In this document: positions 1 to 5,666 of the stretch, piece by piece
How positions within the stretch are numbered: the stretch's first letter is position 1
Layout of the letters: each line of letters begins with the position of its first letter
Source: Bacillota bacterium
GTDB taxonomy: Bacteria > Bacillota > Clostridia > Oscillospirales > Oscillospiraceae
Direction of reading: 5' to 3'
NCBI GenBank assembly: GCA_029268085.1
Contig: JAJUHD010000086.1
Coordinates: forward strand, 1 to 10,056
Length of the DNA: 10,056 nt
Translations under genes and position numbers: made by a program
The notes under the pieces: generated by a model
Seen by the model: the letters and a program-made list of their open reading frames with translations, nothing else
Databases searched by the model: none
What the model was told of the DNA's origin: nothing

Positions 1-349
1 GGGAATGGTGCCGTACAGCGGTACAGGCGGTTCCTTCGCATATACATACGGTGCTATAAATGCAAAGGGAGGACGCAGCTTCATGTGCCTGCGCTCAACC
101 TATGTCGATCGTGAAGGCGAAACACATTCGAATGTAGTACCTTGGCTGCCGGAAGGCTCCATAGTAACGACACTGAAAAACTTTGTGATGTATGCCGTAA
201 CCGAGTATGGTATTGCCGATCTTTATCTGAAGACTCTTCGTGACCGCGTCAAGGCCATGGTCAAAATCGCACATCCCGATTTCAGGCAGTGGCTTAAGGA
301 AAAGATCGTTACAACTCCTATTATCAGCATGGAAGACTTCGACGAGTAA
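1..349 (+). CDS. Acetyl-CoA hydrolase/CoA-transferase family protein, C-terminal part (5' end outside window)
   Basis: The gene is open at the left edge; about 115 C-terminal residues are visible, ending at TAA 347-349. The glycine-rich SGTGG stretch, then KGGRSFMCL, STY, LPEGSIVTT, VTEYGIADL and IAHPDFR, are the order of conserved blocks in the C-terminal half of the acetyl-CoA hydrolase/transferase family (Cat1, 4-hydroxybutyrate and butyryl-CoA:acetate CoA-transferases). These cytoplasmic enzymes move CoA between an acyl-CoA and a free acid such as acetate through a glutamyl-CoA intermediate. The catalytic glutamate and the N-terminal half are off the window, so the acyl substrate cannot be read. 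In a fermenting Clostridia-type genome a butyryl- or propionyl-CoA:acetate role is plausible, but this is inference. A hairpin terminator follows 26 bases after the stop, so this is the last gene of its transcript. Confidence 0.85.
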   Translation, partial: GMVPYSGTGGSFAYTYGAINAKGGRSFMCLRSTYVDREGETHSNVVPWLPEGSIVTTLKNFVMYAVTEYGIADLYLKTLRDRVKAMVKIAHPDFRQWLKEKIVTTPIISMEDFDE

Positions 350-375
350 TTTAAACTGATACATTATTACCCCAT

Positions 376-402
376 GGGGGCTTCGTTTTTGAAGCCCCCT
401 TT
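376..402 (+). terminator. Intrinsic terminator after the CoA-transferase gene
   Basis: GGGGGCTTC (376-384) pairs perfectly with GAAGCCCCC (391-399) around a six-base loop and is followed by TTT then AAT. The U-tract is short but the stem is very GC-rich. It separates the CoA-transferase transcript from the mtnA promoter. Confidence 0.8.
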
Positions 403-442
403 AATATGCTTATCGTATGGAACAACTGTAACCTTAATATGG

Positions 443-471
443 TTGATTTAATGAACATTTTGTTATATAAT
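443..471 (+). promoter_or_regulatory. Sigma-A-type promoter for mtnA
   Basis: TTGATT (443-448), a 17-base spacer and a perfect TATAAT (466-471) fit the vegetative sigma-factor consensus. Transcription would start near 478, giving a leader of only about 25 bases before the TTG start of mtnA. No operator-like repeat was seen around it. Confidence 0.75.
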
Positions 472-502
472 CCACATAAACAAATATAGGAAGTGAAACT
501 CT

Positions 503-1546
503 TTGGACAACATCAGATACGACGAAAAAACGAATTCTTTATATATCGTCGATCAAACGCTTCTCCCTAATGAGGAGAAGGAAATACTTCTTGAAACAGC
601 GGAAGAGATGTACGACGCGATAAAGCTGCTCAAGGTCCGCGGCGCTCCGGCAATCGGCATCTGCGCTGCCTACTGCCTCTATGTGTTATCGCGCAAAATC
701 GAAACGGAAAGCGGACAGGACTTCTGCGCGAAGCTGGAAAAAGATGCGGACTACCTGAATTCCTCTCGTCCAACGGCGGTAAACCTCAGCTGGGCCCTTA
801 AACGCATGGTCGCTCTGGCAAAGGCTAACTCCGCCATGCCGGTCGAGGATATATGCAGCCTTCTTCTCGCAGAAGCTAAAGCCATCCATAATGAAGATAT
901 TGAAATGTGCCGAAAAATATCGGAATTCGGCCTTACACTCGTTAAAGACGGCGACGGCATCCTTACCCACTGCAACGCGGGGCCTCTCGCGACCTCGCGC
1001 TATGGAACCGCACTCGGGCCCATTCTTCTCGGTACTGAGCGAGGCATGAAATTCCATGTCTTCGCCGATGAAACAAGGCCGCTTCTGCAGGGTGCGAGAC
1101 TGACTTCTTATGAGCTTTATAAGGCGGGAGTAGACGTCACCCTCATCTGCGACAACATGGCAAACACTGTTATGAAAAACGGCTGGGTGCAGGCCTGTTT
1201 TGTCGGCTGCGACCGCGTTGCCGCAAACGGCGACACGGCAAATAAGATTGGCACCTGCGGCGTAGCTGTCCTTGCCAAGCATTACGGCATTCCGCTCTAT
1301 GTCCTCGGCCCGACATCGACTATCGATCTCAACTGCAAAACAGGCGCTGATATCGAGATCGAGCAGCGCAACCCCGACGAAATAAAAACAATGTTCTATT
1401 CAAAGCCGATGGCCCCTGCCGGCGTTAAGTGCTTCAATCCCGCTTTCGACGTTACGGACCACGAGTTAATCGCAGGTATAGTCACTCAAAAAGGCATATG
1501 CAGGCCTCCGTACACTGAGAGCCTCGCCGCATTATTCAAAGATTAA
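503..1546 (+). CDS. mtnA: S-methyl-5-thioribose-1-phosphate isomerase (MtnA)
   Basis: The 347-residue protein has normal length for MtnA, which isomerises 5-methylthioribose-1-phosphate to the ribulose form in the cytoplasm during salvage of methylthioadenosine. Some homologues also act on 5-deoxyribose-1-phosphate. Visible family marks are VRGAPAIG (45-52), the THCNAG block with the expected catalytic Cys157, DNMA (217-220), GCDRVAANGD with the expected catalytic Asp237, and FNPAFDVTDHELI near the C-terminus, ending in the usual RPPY segment. The start is TTG: AGGAAG ends about ten bases upstream and no in-frame ATG is available nearby. Its neighbour downstream is a broken deoD fragment, which suggests an ancestral nucleoside-salvage operon. 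No mtnK, mtnP or other salvage gene lies in the window, so whether the pathway is complete cannot be told here. The related eIF2B-type and ribose-1,5-bisphosphate isomerases are less likely given the close motif match. Confidence 0.93.
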   Translation: MDNIRYDEKTNSLYIVDQTLLPNEEKEILLETAEEMYDAIKLLKVRGAPAIGICAAYCLYVLSRKIETESGQDFCAKLEKDADYLNSSRPTAVNLSWALKRMVALAKANSAMPVEDICSLLLAEAKAIHNEDIEMCRKISEFGLTLVKDGDGILTHCNAGPLATSRYGTALGPILLGTERGMKFHVFADETRPLLQGARLTSYELYKAGVDVTLICDNMANTVMKNGWVQACFVGCDRVAANGDTANKIGTCGVAVLAKHYGIPLYVLGPTSTIDLNCKTGADIEIEQRNPDEIKTMFYSKPMAPAGVKCFNPAFDVTDHELIAGIVTQKGICRPPYTESLAALFKD

Positions 1547-1549
1547 GTC

Positions 1550-1719
1550 CATATACCCGGTGATCCGCTCCGCGCAAAATTCGTCGCAGAGCACTACCTT
1601 GAAAAAACCGTGTACTTCAGCACCTCTGCAATATGTTAGACTGCACGGGAACCTATATGGGAAAGCACATCTCCGTCATGGGAGGCGGCTTGGGCATTCC
1701 TTCGAGGAGTATCTATGAA
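1550..1719 (+). pseudogene. deoD: Remnant of deoD-type purine nucleoside phosphorylase
   Basis: Directly after the mtnA stop and in the same frame, codons read IPGDPLRAKFVAEHYLEK, which matches the phosphate-binding N-terminal block of DeoD (E. coli has PGDPLRAKYIAETFLED near residues 20-36). That frame ends at TAG 1637-1639. The homology continues in another frame from ATG 1633 as TGTYMGKHISVMGGGLGIPS then SIYE, matching E. coli residues about 46-74. One lost base near 1630-1632 would restore a single frame. The first roughly 18 residues and the last roughly 160 residues of a normal DeoD (about 235 residues) are missing. Two deletions plus a frameshift make this a relic and not a short functional gene. 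Confidence is high for the homology; the exact edges are approximate. Confidence 0.85.
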
Positions 1720-2287
1720 ATACAAACGCGAAGAAATGTTTTCAATTCCAAATATTCTCGGATATTTCCGTATTATTCTTATCCCGTTTTTCATGTATTA
1801 CTATCTGACAGCCAAGACCGTTTCCGATTATTATGCTCCGGCTGTCATCGTCGGCGTATCATCAATCACCGATATGTTCGACGGGCTTATAGCACGCAAG
1901 TTTAACATGGTGACGGAGCTTGGAAAGCTCGTTGACCCATTGGCTGACAAGCTGACACAGGGTGCGCTGATAATTTGTTTTGTAGTGAAATATCAGTATA
2001 TGCGCTATCTTTTGGCACTTTACGTCCTTAAGGAGGGCTTTATGCTCGTCGCGGGTCTCATCGTCCTGCACCATAACGGAAAGAAGCTCAACGGAGCCAA
2101 ATGGTTCGGAAAAGTGAGCACTGCGCTGGTTTATTTTGTCATGTTCATACTGTTTCTTCACCCTATCTTCTTTCCGGACATTAACGAGCGTACCGTCGAT
2201 GCGATGATATTTCTCTGCGGTTTTGCTATGGCAGCGACTCTTGTTATGTACATACCGGTCTTCACAAAGCTTTACGGAGAAGAATGA
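1715..2287 (+). CDS. CDP-alcohol phosphatidyltransferase family membrane protein
   Basis: The 190-residue membrane protein carries a complete CDP-alcohol phosphotransferase motif: Asp53, Asp56-Gly57, Ala60-Arg61, Gly70, Asp74 and Asp78 with exact D-x2-DG-x2-AR-x8-G-x3-D-x3-D spacing. The family transfers a phosphatidyl group from CDP-diacylglycerol to an alcohol in the cytoplasmic membrane; the closest role would be phosphatidylglycerophosphate synthase (PgsA), with phosphatidylserine or cardiolipin-type synthesis as alternatives. The segments around 15-30, 40-50, 85-115, 130-150 and 165-185 are hydrophobic, as expected for about six membrane helices. The start at 1715 is chosen for GAGGAG at 1704-1709, five bases upstream. 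The core family homology begins near Met8 (SIPNILGYFRI), so the first seven charged residues may be a recent extension. The gene starts inside the deoD remnant and has no clear promoter of its own, so it is probably read from the mtnA promoter. Confidence 0.88.
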   Translation: MKYKREEMFSIPNILGYFRIILIPFFMYYYLTAKTVSDYYAPAVIVGVSSITDMFDGLIARKFNMVTELGKLVDPLADKLTQGALIICFVVKYQYMRYLLALYVLKEGFMLVAGLIVLHHNGKKLNGAKWFGKVSTALVYFVMFILFLHPIFFPDINERTVDAMIFLCGFAMAATLVMYIPVFTKLYGEE

Positions 2288-2374
2288 TTTTGTGTATTTT
2301 GACGTTTGTGATACCCCTAAAAAGTTCTTTAACTATTTAAATTCTCAAATTTATGTGACTTCCGGCAATTTATA
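2288..2374. other. AT-rich spacer between the phosphatidyltransferase gene and the T-box promoter
   Basis: No gene, convincing hairpin with a T-tract, or repeat is visible in these 87 bases. Whether transcription from upstream stops here is not evident from the sequence. Confidence 0.5.
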
Positions 2375-2404
2375 TTGACAGCCGCTTGTCCCATAAGCTA
2401 AAAT
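2375..2404 (+). promoter_or_regulatory. Sigma-A-type promoter of the T-box leader
   Basis: A perfect TTGACA (2375-2380), an 18-base spacer and TAAAAT (2399-2404) place the transcript start near 2411, just upstream of T-box stem I. This makes the symporter an independent transcription unit. Confidence 0.75.
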
Positions 2405-2410
2405 TACCAC

Positions 2411-2703
2411 AACAAAGGCAATGACCGGGAACAAGTAGATCATGATACTTCCTTCAGAGAGCTGCCGGTAGGTGCAAGGCAACAGGAACGTTATGATCGA
2501 ATACATCCTGCGAGCTGTGCGCTGAAAACGGTATTTTGCGCCGCGAGTAGACCGCATCGGGAACGCCCGTTACAGCGCTGGGGTATCGCGTTCGGAACGC
2601 CGTACCCGACGAGGCCGTTTCTGCGAGGAAGCGGTAAACTGAGGTGGTACCGCGGATTGCTTATAATCCGCCCTCTGTAATTTAGTTACGGAGGGCGTTT
2701 TTT
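2411..2703 (+). promoter_or_regulatory. T-box riboswitch leader, probable tyrosine (UAC) specifier
   Basis: All landmarks of a T-box leader are present in order. Stem I has GATCAT (2438-2443) paired with ATGATC (2493-2498), TTCCT with AGGAA, the CAGAGAGC loop-E motif (2455-2462) and the apical GGTAGGTGCAAGGC (2467-2480). The specifier region reads CGAA-TAC-A (2498-2505), so the codon is UAC, tyrosine. Next come GAGCTG, CTGAAA and CCCGTTACAG. A stem III hairpin follows, GGGTA/TACCC with GCGTT/AACGC (2581-2607). The T-box itself is GAGGTGGTACCGCGG near 2641-2655, with GCGGTA (2631-2636) able to pair with TACCGC for the antiterminator. The UGGU bulge suits a tRNA ending ACCA, and tRNA-Tyr has discriminator A. 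Known mechanism: uncharged cognate tRNA stabilises the antiterminator and allows read-through into the gene. T-box identity is near certain; tyrosine specificity is likely, with ATA or ACA as the other register readings. Confidence 0.95.
2669..2703 (+). terminator. T-box-controlled intrinsic terminator
   Basis: CGCCCTCTGTAA (2669-2680) pairs with TTACGGAGGGCG (2686-2697), twelve pairs including one T-G wobble, with a five-base loop and six T residues (2698-2703). It is the default OFF structure of the T-box leader and ends 30 bases before the symporter start codon. Confidence 0.92.
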
Positions 2704-2733
2704 ATGTCCTCCGGAGAGAAAGGATTTAGTATT

Positions 2734-4284
2734 ATGGCAATCAAACTCATCATGCTCCTTTTGTTTTTCGCAATCATGGTCGGTGTTGGCTTCTACTGCC
2801 GACGCCACGCTACGGACGTTAACGGCTTCGTCCTCGGCGGACGTTCGGTCGGCCCTTGGCTCACAGCCTTTGCCTATGGCACGACCTATTTCTCTGCGGT
2901 AATCTTTGTCGGTTATGCCGGTCAGTTCGGATGGAAGTTCGGTATCTCCGCAACCTGGATTGGCATCGGCAACGCGCTGCTTGGCAGTCTTCTTGCATGG
3001 GTCGTCCTCGGCAGAAGGACCCGCCTGATGACCCACCACTTTGACAGCGCAACCATGCCGGAGTTTTTCGGCGCACGCTTTAACAGTGTTTCTCTAAAGG
3101 TCATCGCCTCTCTTATTGTATTCATATTCCTTATCCCATACACGGCCTCGCTCTACAACGGTCTTTCCCGTCTGTTCGGAATGGCGTTCAACATTGACTA
3201 TACTATCTGCATAATCATTATGGCTGTGCTCACCGGCGTCTATGTTATCGCGGGCGGCTACATGGCTACGGCAATCAACGACTTTATCCAGGGCATCATT
3301 ATGATTGGCGGTATCATCGCCGTCATCTTCGCTGTTCTAAAGACCAACGGCGGCTTCCTCAGTTCGCTTAGCGAGCTCTCAAAGGTCTCTGACGAGAGCG
3401 TCTCGGCCAATCCCGGAGTGTTCGCATCCTTCTTCGGGCCGGATCCTTTGAACCTTTTGGGCGTAGTAATCTTAACATCTCTAGGAACGTGGGGACTTCC
3501 TCAAATGGTACAAAAGTTCTATGCCATTAAGAGTGAAGCTGCAATCAGCAAAGGTACCGTCATATCTACAGTCTTTGCAATCATTATCGCTGGCGGATGT
3601 TATTTTGTCGGCGGTTTCGGCAGGATTTTCACTACCGGAGATGTAGTAAAGGCCAACGGCTTCGATTCCATCATTCCTACCATGATGTCAAATTTCTCCC
3701 CCGTTCTTATCGGGCTCATCGTAATCCTCGTCCTCTCCGCTTCGATGTCAACTCTGTCCTCGCTCGTTATGGCTTCCTCTTCCACGCTGACGCTCGATTT
3801 CATCAGGACGGTTTTTGCGAAGGACATGAAAGAAAAGAACCAACTTCTCACTATCAGGATTCTGATTGTGTTCTTTATTCTCGTTTCAGTAATAATCGCG
3901 ATTTTCCAGTACAAGGCAAGCGGAAATGCGAACGTTAAATTCATTGCACAGCTGATGGGGGTATCGTGGGGCGCGCTGGCCGGCAGCTTCCTCGCTCCTT
4001 TCTTCTTCAGCCTCTACTGGAAGAGGACGACGAAAGCTGCGGTATTCACTAGCTTTGGATTCGGTTCTGGTCTTATGATACTGAACCTTCTCTTCCGCAG
4101 CAGCTTTCCCGCTCTGCTTGCCTCCCCGATTAACTGCGGCGCTTTCGCGATGCTTGCGGGCTTCATAATCGTGCCTGTAGTCTCGCTTCTTACAAGGGCG
4201 CCCGAAAAGAAGCTGATTGAAGATGCCTTTGCCTGCTATGACACACAGGTCGTTGTTACGGCAAAGCATGACCTCGGCGAATAA
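2734..4284 (+). CDS. Sodium:solute symporter (SSS family), candidate tyrosine/aromatic amino acid transporter
   Basis: The 516-residue protein belongs to the SSS (PutP/SGLT-like) family of cation-coupled uptake permeases of the cytoplasmic membrane; the length and about thirteen hydrophobic segments fit. Marks include VLGGRSVGPW after helix 1 (34-42), the family block GGYMATAINDFIQG (174-187) and SASMSTLSS (335-343), which aligns with the PutP Ser340/Thr341 sodium-site helix. PutP Asp55 in helix 2 appears replaced here: the region reads AYGTTYFSAV (47-56). ATG 2734 is chosen over the in-frame ATG at 2704 because AAAGGA (2719-2724) sits nine bases before it, while 2704 directly abuts the terminator T-tract. 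The substrate is not readable from the protein; the T-box with a UAC codon points to tyrosine or a precursor (inference). It is monocistronic, with terminators on both sides. Confidence 0.9.
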   Translation: MAIKLIMLLLFFAIMVGVGFYCRRHATDVNGFVLGGRSVGPWLTAFAYGTTYFSAVIFVGYAGQFGWKFGISATWIGIGNALLGSLLAWVVLGRRTRLMTHHFDSATMPEFFGARFNSVSLKVIASLIVFIFLIPYTASLYNGLSRLFGMAFNIDYTICIIIMAVLTGVYVIAGGYMATAINDFIQGIIMIGGIIAVIFAVLKTNGGFLSSLSELSKVSDESVSANPGVFASFFGPDPLNLLGVVILTSLGTWGLPQMVQKFYAIKSEAAISKGTVISTVFAIIIAGGCYFVGGFGRIFTTGDVVKANGFDSIIPTMMSNFSPVLIGLIVILVLSASMSTLSSLVMASSSTLTLDFIRTVFAKDMKEKNQLLTIRILIVFFILVSVIIAIFQYKASGNANVKFIAQLMGVSWGALAGSFLAPFFFSLYWKRTTKAAVFTSFGFGSGLMILNLLFRSSFPALLASPINCGAFAMLAGFIIVPVVSLLTRAPEKKLIEDAFACYDTQVVVTAKHDLGE

Positions 4285-4299
4285 TTTTTATAAAATACT

Positions 4300-4332
4300 A
4301 ATCCCCGATGCTAACAAGCATCGGGGATTTTT
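4300..4332 (+). terminator. Intrinsic terminator after the symporter gene
   Basis: AATCCCCGATGCT (4300-4312) and AGCATCGGGGATT (4317-4329) form a perfect 13-bp stem with an AACA loop, followed by TTT to give a five-T tract (4328-4332). Confidence 0.92.
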
Positions 4333-4411
4333 CAGCGTATACTGTGATGCAGGAATCATTTTTGTCAGAGCATGAATTGCTGCGATAATTCACAATTTTA
4401 CGAGATATGAA
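4333..4411. other. AT-rich intergenic DNA upstream of the CorA-family promoter
   Basis: No gene is supported here. An ATGAATTG octamer occurs at 4372-4379 and again at 4407-4414, the second copy touching the -35 element. TGAATT (4373-4378) is mirrored by AATTCA (4387-4392). These could be operator half-sites, but they are short and AT-rich, so chance is a fair explanation. Confidence 0.35.
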
Positions 4412-4440
4412 TTGACAAAATGAAAATAACGACGTAATAT
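4412..4440 (+). promoter_or_regulatory. Sigma-A-type promoter for the CorA-family gene
   Basis: A perfect TTGACA (4412-4417), a 17-base spacer and TAATAT (4435-4440) form a strong promoter with a start near 4447. This leaves an untranslated leader of about 230 bases before the CorA-family start codon, unusually long for a housekeeping transporter gene. Confidence 0.78.
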
Positions 4441-4556
4441 GATTGAGCAGATGTGTTTTTGCAGATTTTCAGGCATACAAGGCGAATAAATATGCTTTAT
4501 AAGGCGAAGCACATACTATTTATGCTCAAATCGGTTAAATTGAAAAGGAAGTGACA

Positions 4557-4589
4557 ATGAATGAAGTCCGACCCGTTACCGGACAGTAG
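4557..4589 (+). CDS. Possible leader peptide 1, MNEVRPVTGQ (10 residues)
   Basis: ATG 4557 has a good Shine-Dalgarno (AAGGA, 4545-4549) seven bases upstream and encodes ten residues ending at TAG 4587-4589. It lies inside the transcribed leader of the CorA-family gene. Its SD is better placed than that of the overlapping second reading frame. The coding region also contains GTCCG (4566-4570) and CGGAC (4580-4584), a small hairpin that translation would disrupt. Translation is inferred only from the ribosome binding site; I do not recognise the peptide. Confidence 0.45.
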   Translation: MNEVRPVTGQ

Positions 4590-4617
4590 CAACAAGCCTC
4601 CGCATACAACTAAATAA
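4561..4617 (+). CDS. Possible leader peptide 2, proline-rich, 18 residues, overlapping frame
   Basis: A second ATG four bases downstream, in the +1 frame, opens 18 codons ending at TAA 4615-4617. The product begins MKSDPLPD and also has a Pro-Pro pair; four of 18 residues are proline and two are aspartate near the N-terminus. Acidic-proline N-termini of this type resemble the E. coli MgtL leader peptide (MEPDPTPLP...), in which nascent Asp/Glu-Pro runs destabilise ribosomes at low magnesium. The same SD would be eleven bases away, less ideal. The resemblance is in composition only and may be coincidental. Confidence 0.35.
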   Translation: MKSDPLPDSSNKPPHTTK

Positions 4618-4633
4618 TTCGTACGGAACTGAG

Positions 4634-4671
4634 CCTTTCGCAGCTTCGTTCTGTGCGAAGCAACGAAAGGA
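4634..4671 (+). promoter_or_regulatory. Hairpin sequestering the Shine-Dalgarno of the CorA-family gene
   Basis: CCTTTCG (4634-4640) pairs with CGAAAGG (4664-4670), and GCTTCG (4643-4648) with CGAAGC (4656-4661). The helix has 13 pairs interrupted by a 2x2 internal loop and closes on a seven-base loop. The 3' arm contains the SD core AAAGGA (4666-4671) that serves ATG 4681, so the folded RNA should hide the ribosome binding site. There is no T-tract, so this is not a terminator. Confidence 0.7.
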
Positions 4672-4680
4672 TTGAGATAT

Positions 4681-5625
4681 ATGGTCAAGTACTATCTTTC
4701 GAGAAACAACCGTCTCGAACAGATCGAAAGTCAGGCTCCCGCCTGCTGGATTTCGATGATCGCTCCCACCGAAGCCGAACTGCGTCAGACTTCCAAGGAA
4801 TTTGATCTCGATATCGATGTTCTCAAGGCCGCAATGGACGCTTATGAGCGTTCCCGTATCGAGACCGACGAGAACTACACTATGATCCTCGTGAATATCC
4901 CGACCATCGAGGAGCATAACGAAAAAGAGCTCTACAATACGATCCCTCTTTCCGTAATCGTTACCGGCGACGTTATAATCACGGTTTGCAGTGAGGATAC
5001 GCCCATCCTGCATCCGTTTGCCGCCGGCAGGGTCCGCGATTTTTACACCTTTATGAGATCGCGCTTTATCCTCCAGATTCTTTACAGGACCGCAACCCTC
5101 TATCTGCAGTACCTCAGCATCATCGACAGAAAAAGCGATGAGGTTGAAAACAAGCTGCACAGGTCAACAAAGAATCATGAGCTGATAGAACTGCTCAAGC
5201 TTGAAAAGAGCCTTGTGTATTTCACGACCGCTCTCCGCTCGAACGAGGCCGTGCTCGAGAAGCTATTCAGGTATGACGTTATCAAAAAATATCCCGACGA
5301 TCAGGATCTGCTGGATGACGTTATAGTTGAAAATAAGCAGGCTATCGAGATGGCGAACATATACAGCGGCATTCTCAGCGGAATGATGGATGCTTTTGCT
5401 TCCGTCATTTCCAATAACCTGAACATAGTGATGAAGGTCTTAACCGTTATTTCGGTTGCTCTGGCAATACCTAATATCATATTCAGCGCTTTCGGTATGA
5501 ACGTTAATTTTGAGTCTATACCATTTATGCAGAGTTCTTACGGTTTTATAATTATAGTTGCCGCCACAGCTGTTTTAAGCGTCGTCTCTTATTTTATAAT
5601 AAGTAAAGCCAGAATGTTCAAATAA
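4681..5625 (+). CDS. CorA family magnesium/divalent cation transporter
   Basis: The 314-residue protein has the CorA layout: a cytoplasmic alpha/beta N-terminal domain (about 1-130), a long helical stalk rich in charged residues (about 130-250) and two C-terminal membrane helices (about 251-271 and 287-307). The family's GMN signature is present at Gly272-Met273-Asn274, in FGMNVN, at the end of the first membrane helix, where it forms the periplasm-side ion selectivity ring of the pentamer. The sequence belongs to a divergent Firmicute branch, so magnesium is likely but cobalt, nickel or another divalent cation cannot be excluded. ATG 4681 is chosen because AAAGGA ends nine bases upstream; an in-frame TTG at 4672 directly abuts that SD and cannot be served by it. 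The gene stands alone between its own promoter and a bidirectional terminator. The SD hairpin and the leader ORFs suggest translational control. Confidence 0.9.
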   Translation: MVKYYLSRNNRLEQIESQAPACWISMIAPTEAELRQTSKEFDLDIDVLKAAMDAYERSRIETDENYTMILVNIPTIEEHNEKELYNTIPLSVIVTGDVIITVCSEDTPILHPFAAGRVRDFYTFMRSRFILQILYRTATLYLQYLSIIDRKSDEVENKLHRSTKNHELIELLKLEKSLVYFTTALRSNEAVLEKLFRYDVIKKYPDDQDLLDDVIVENKQAIEMANIYSGILSGMMDAFASVISNNLNIVMKVLTVISVALAIPNIIFSAFGMNVNFESIPFMQSSYGFIIIVAATAVLSVVSYFIISKARMFK

Positions 5626-5628
5626 AAG

Positions 5629-5664
5629 AAAAATACTCTCCGGTTCAAATCGGAGAGTATTTTT
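5629..5664. terminator. Bidirectional terminator between convergent genes
   Basis: AAAAATACTCTCCG (5629-5642) and CGGAGAGTATTTTT (5651-5664) form a 14-bp perfect stem with an eight-base loop. The A-run and T-run at the two ends provide a U-tract in both directions, so it can end the CorA-family transcript (+) and the permease transcript (-). Confidence 0.92.
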
Positions 5665-5666
5665 AC

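Noticed and set aside
686..1282. 198-codon minus-strand reading frame inside mtnA
   Set aside because: It is antisense to a clear MtnA coding region and resembles no family; a shadow frame.
1633..1905. 90-codon plus-strand frame beginning at ATG 1633
   Set aside because: Its first third is the second-frame part of the deoD relic and the rest runs out of frame through the phosphatidyltransferase gene; not a gene.
2351..2557. 68-codon minus-strand reading frame over the T-box leader
   Set aside because: It covers the promoter and stem I of the T-box on the opposite strand, with no ribosome binding site or recognisable product.
2704..2733. Earlier in-frame ATG (2704) as start of the symporter
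   Set aside because: It sits right against the terminator T-tract without an SD, whereas ATG 2734 has AAAGGA nine bases upstream and begins the first membrane helix in the normal way.
4347..4388. 13-codon ORF (ATG 4347 to TAA) before the CorA-family promoter
   Set aside because: It has no Shine-Dalgarno and lies upstream of the predicted transcript start.
4443..4529. Long-range stem TTGAGCA (4443-4449) with TGCTCAA (4523-4529)
   Set aside because: The 5' arm begins upstream of the predicted transcript start near 4447, so much of it would not be in the RNA; the pairing may be chance.
4447..4680. M-box magnesium riboswitch in the CorA-family leader
   Set aside because: I could not find the conserved GUUAGGUGAGGCUCC-type core of the M-box anywhere in the leader. 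A covariance search would settle it.
4672..4680. TTG at 4672 as start of the CorA-family protein
   Set aside because: It directly abuts the SD; ATG 4681 has correct nine-base spacing.
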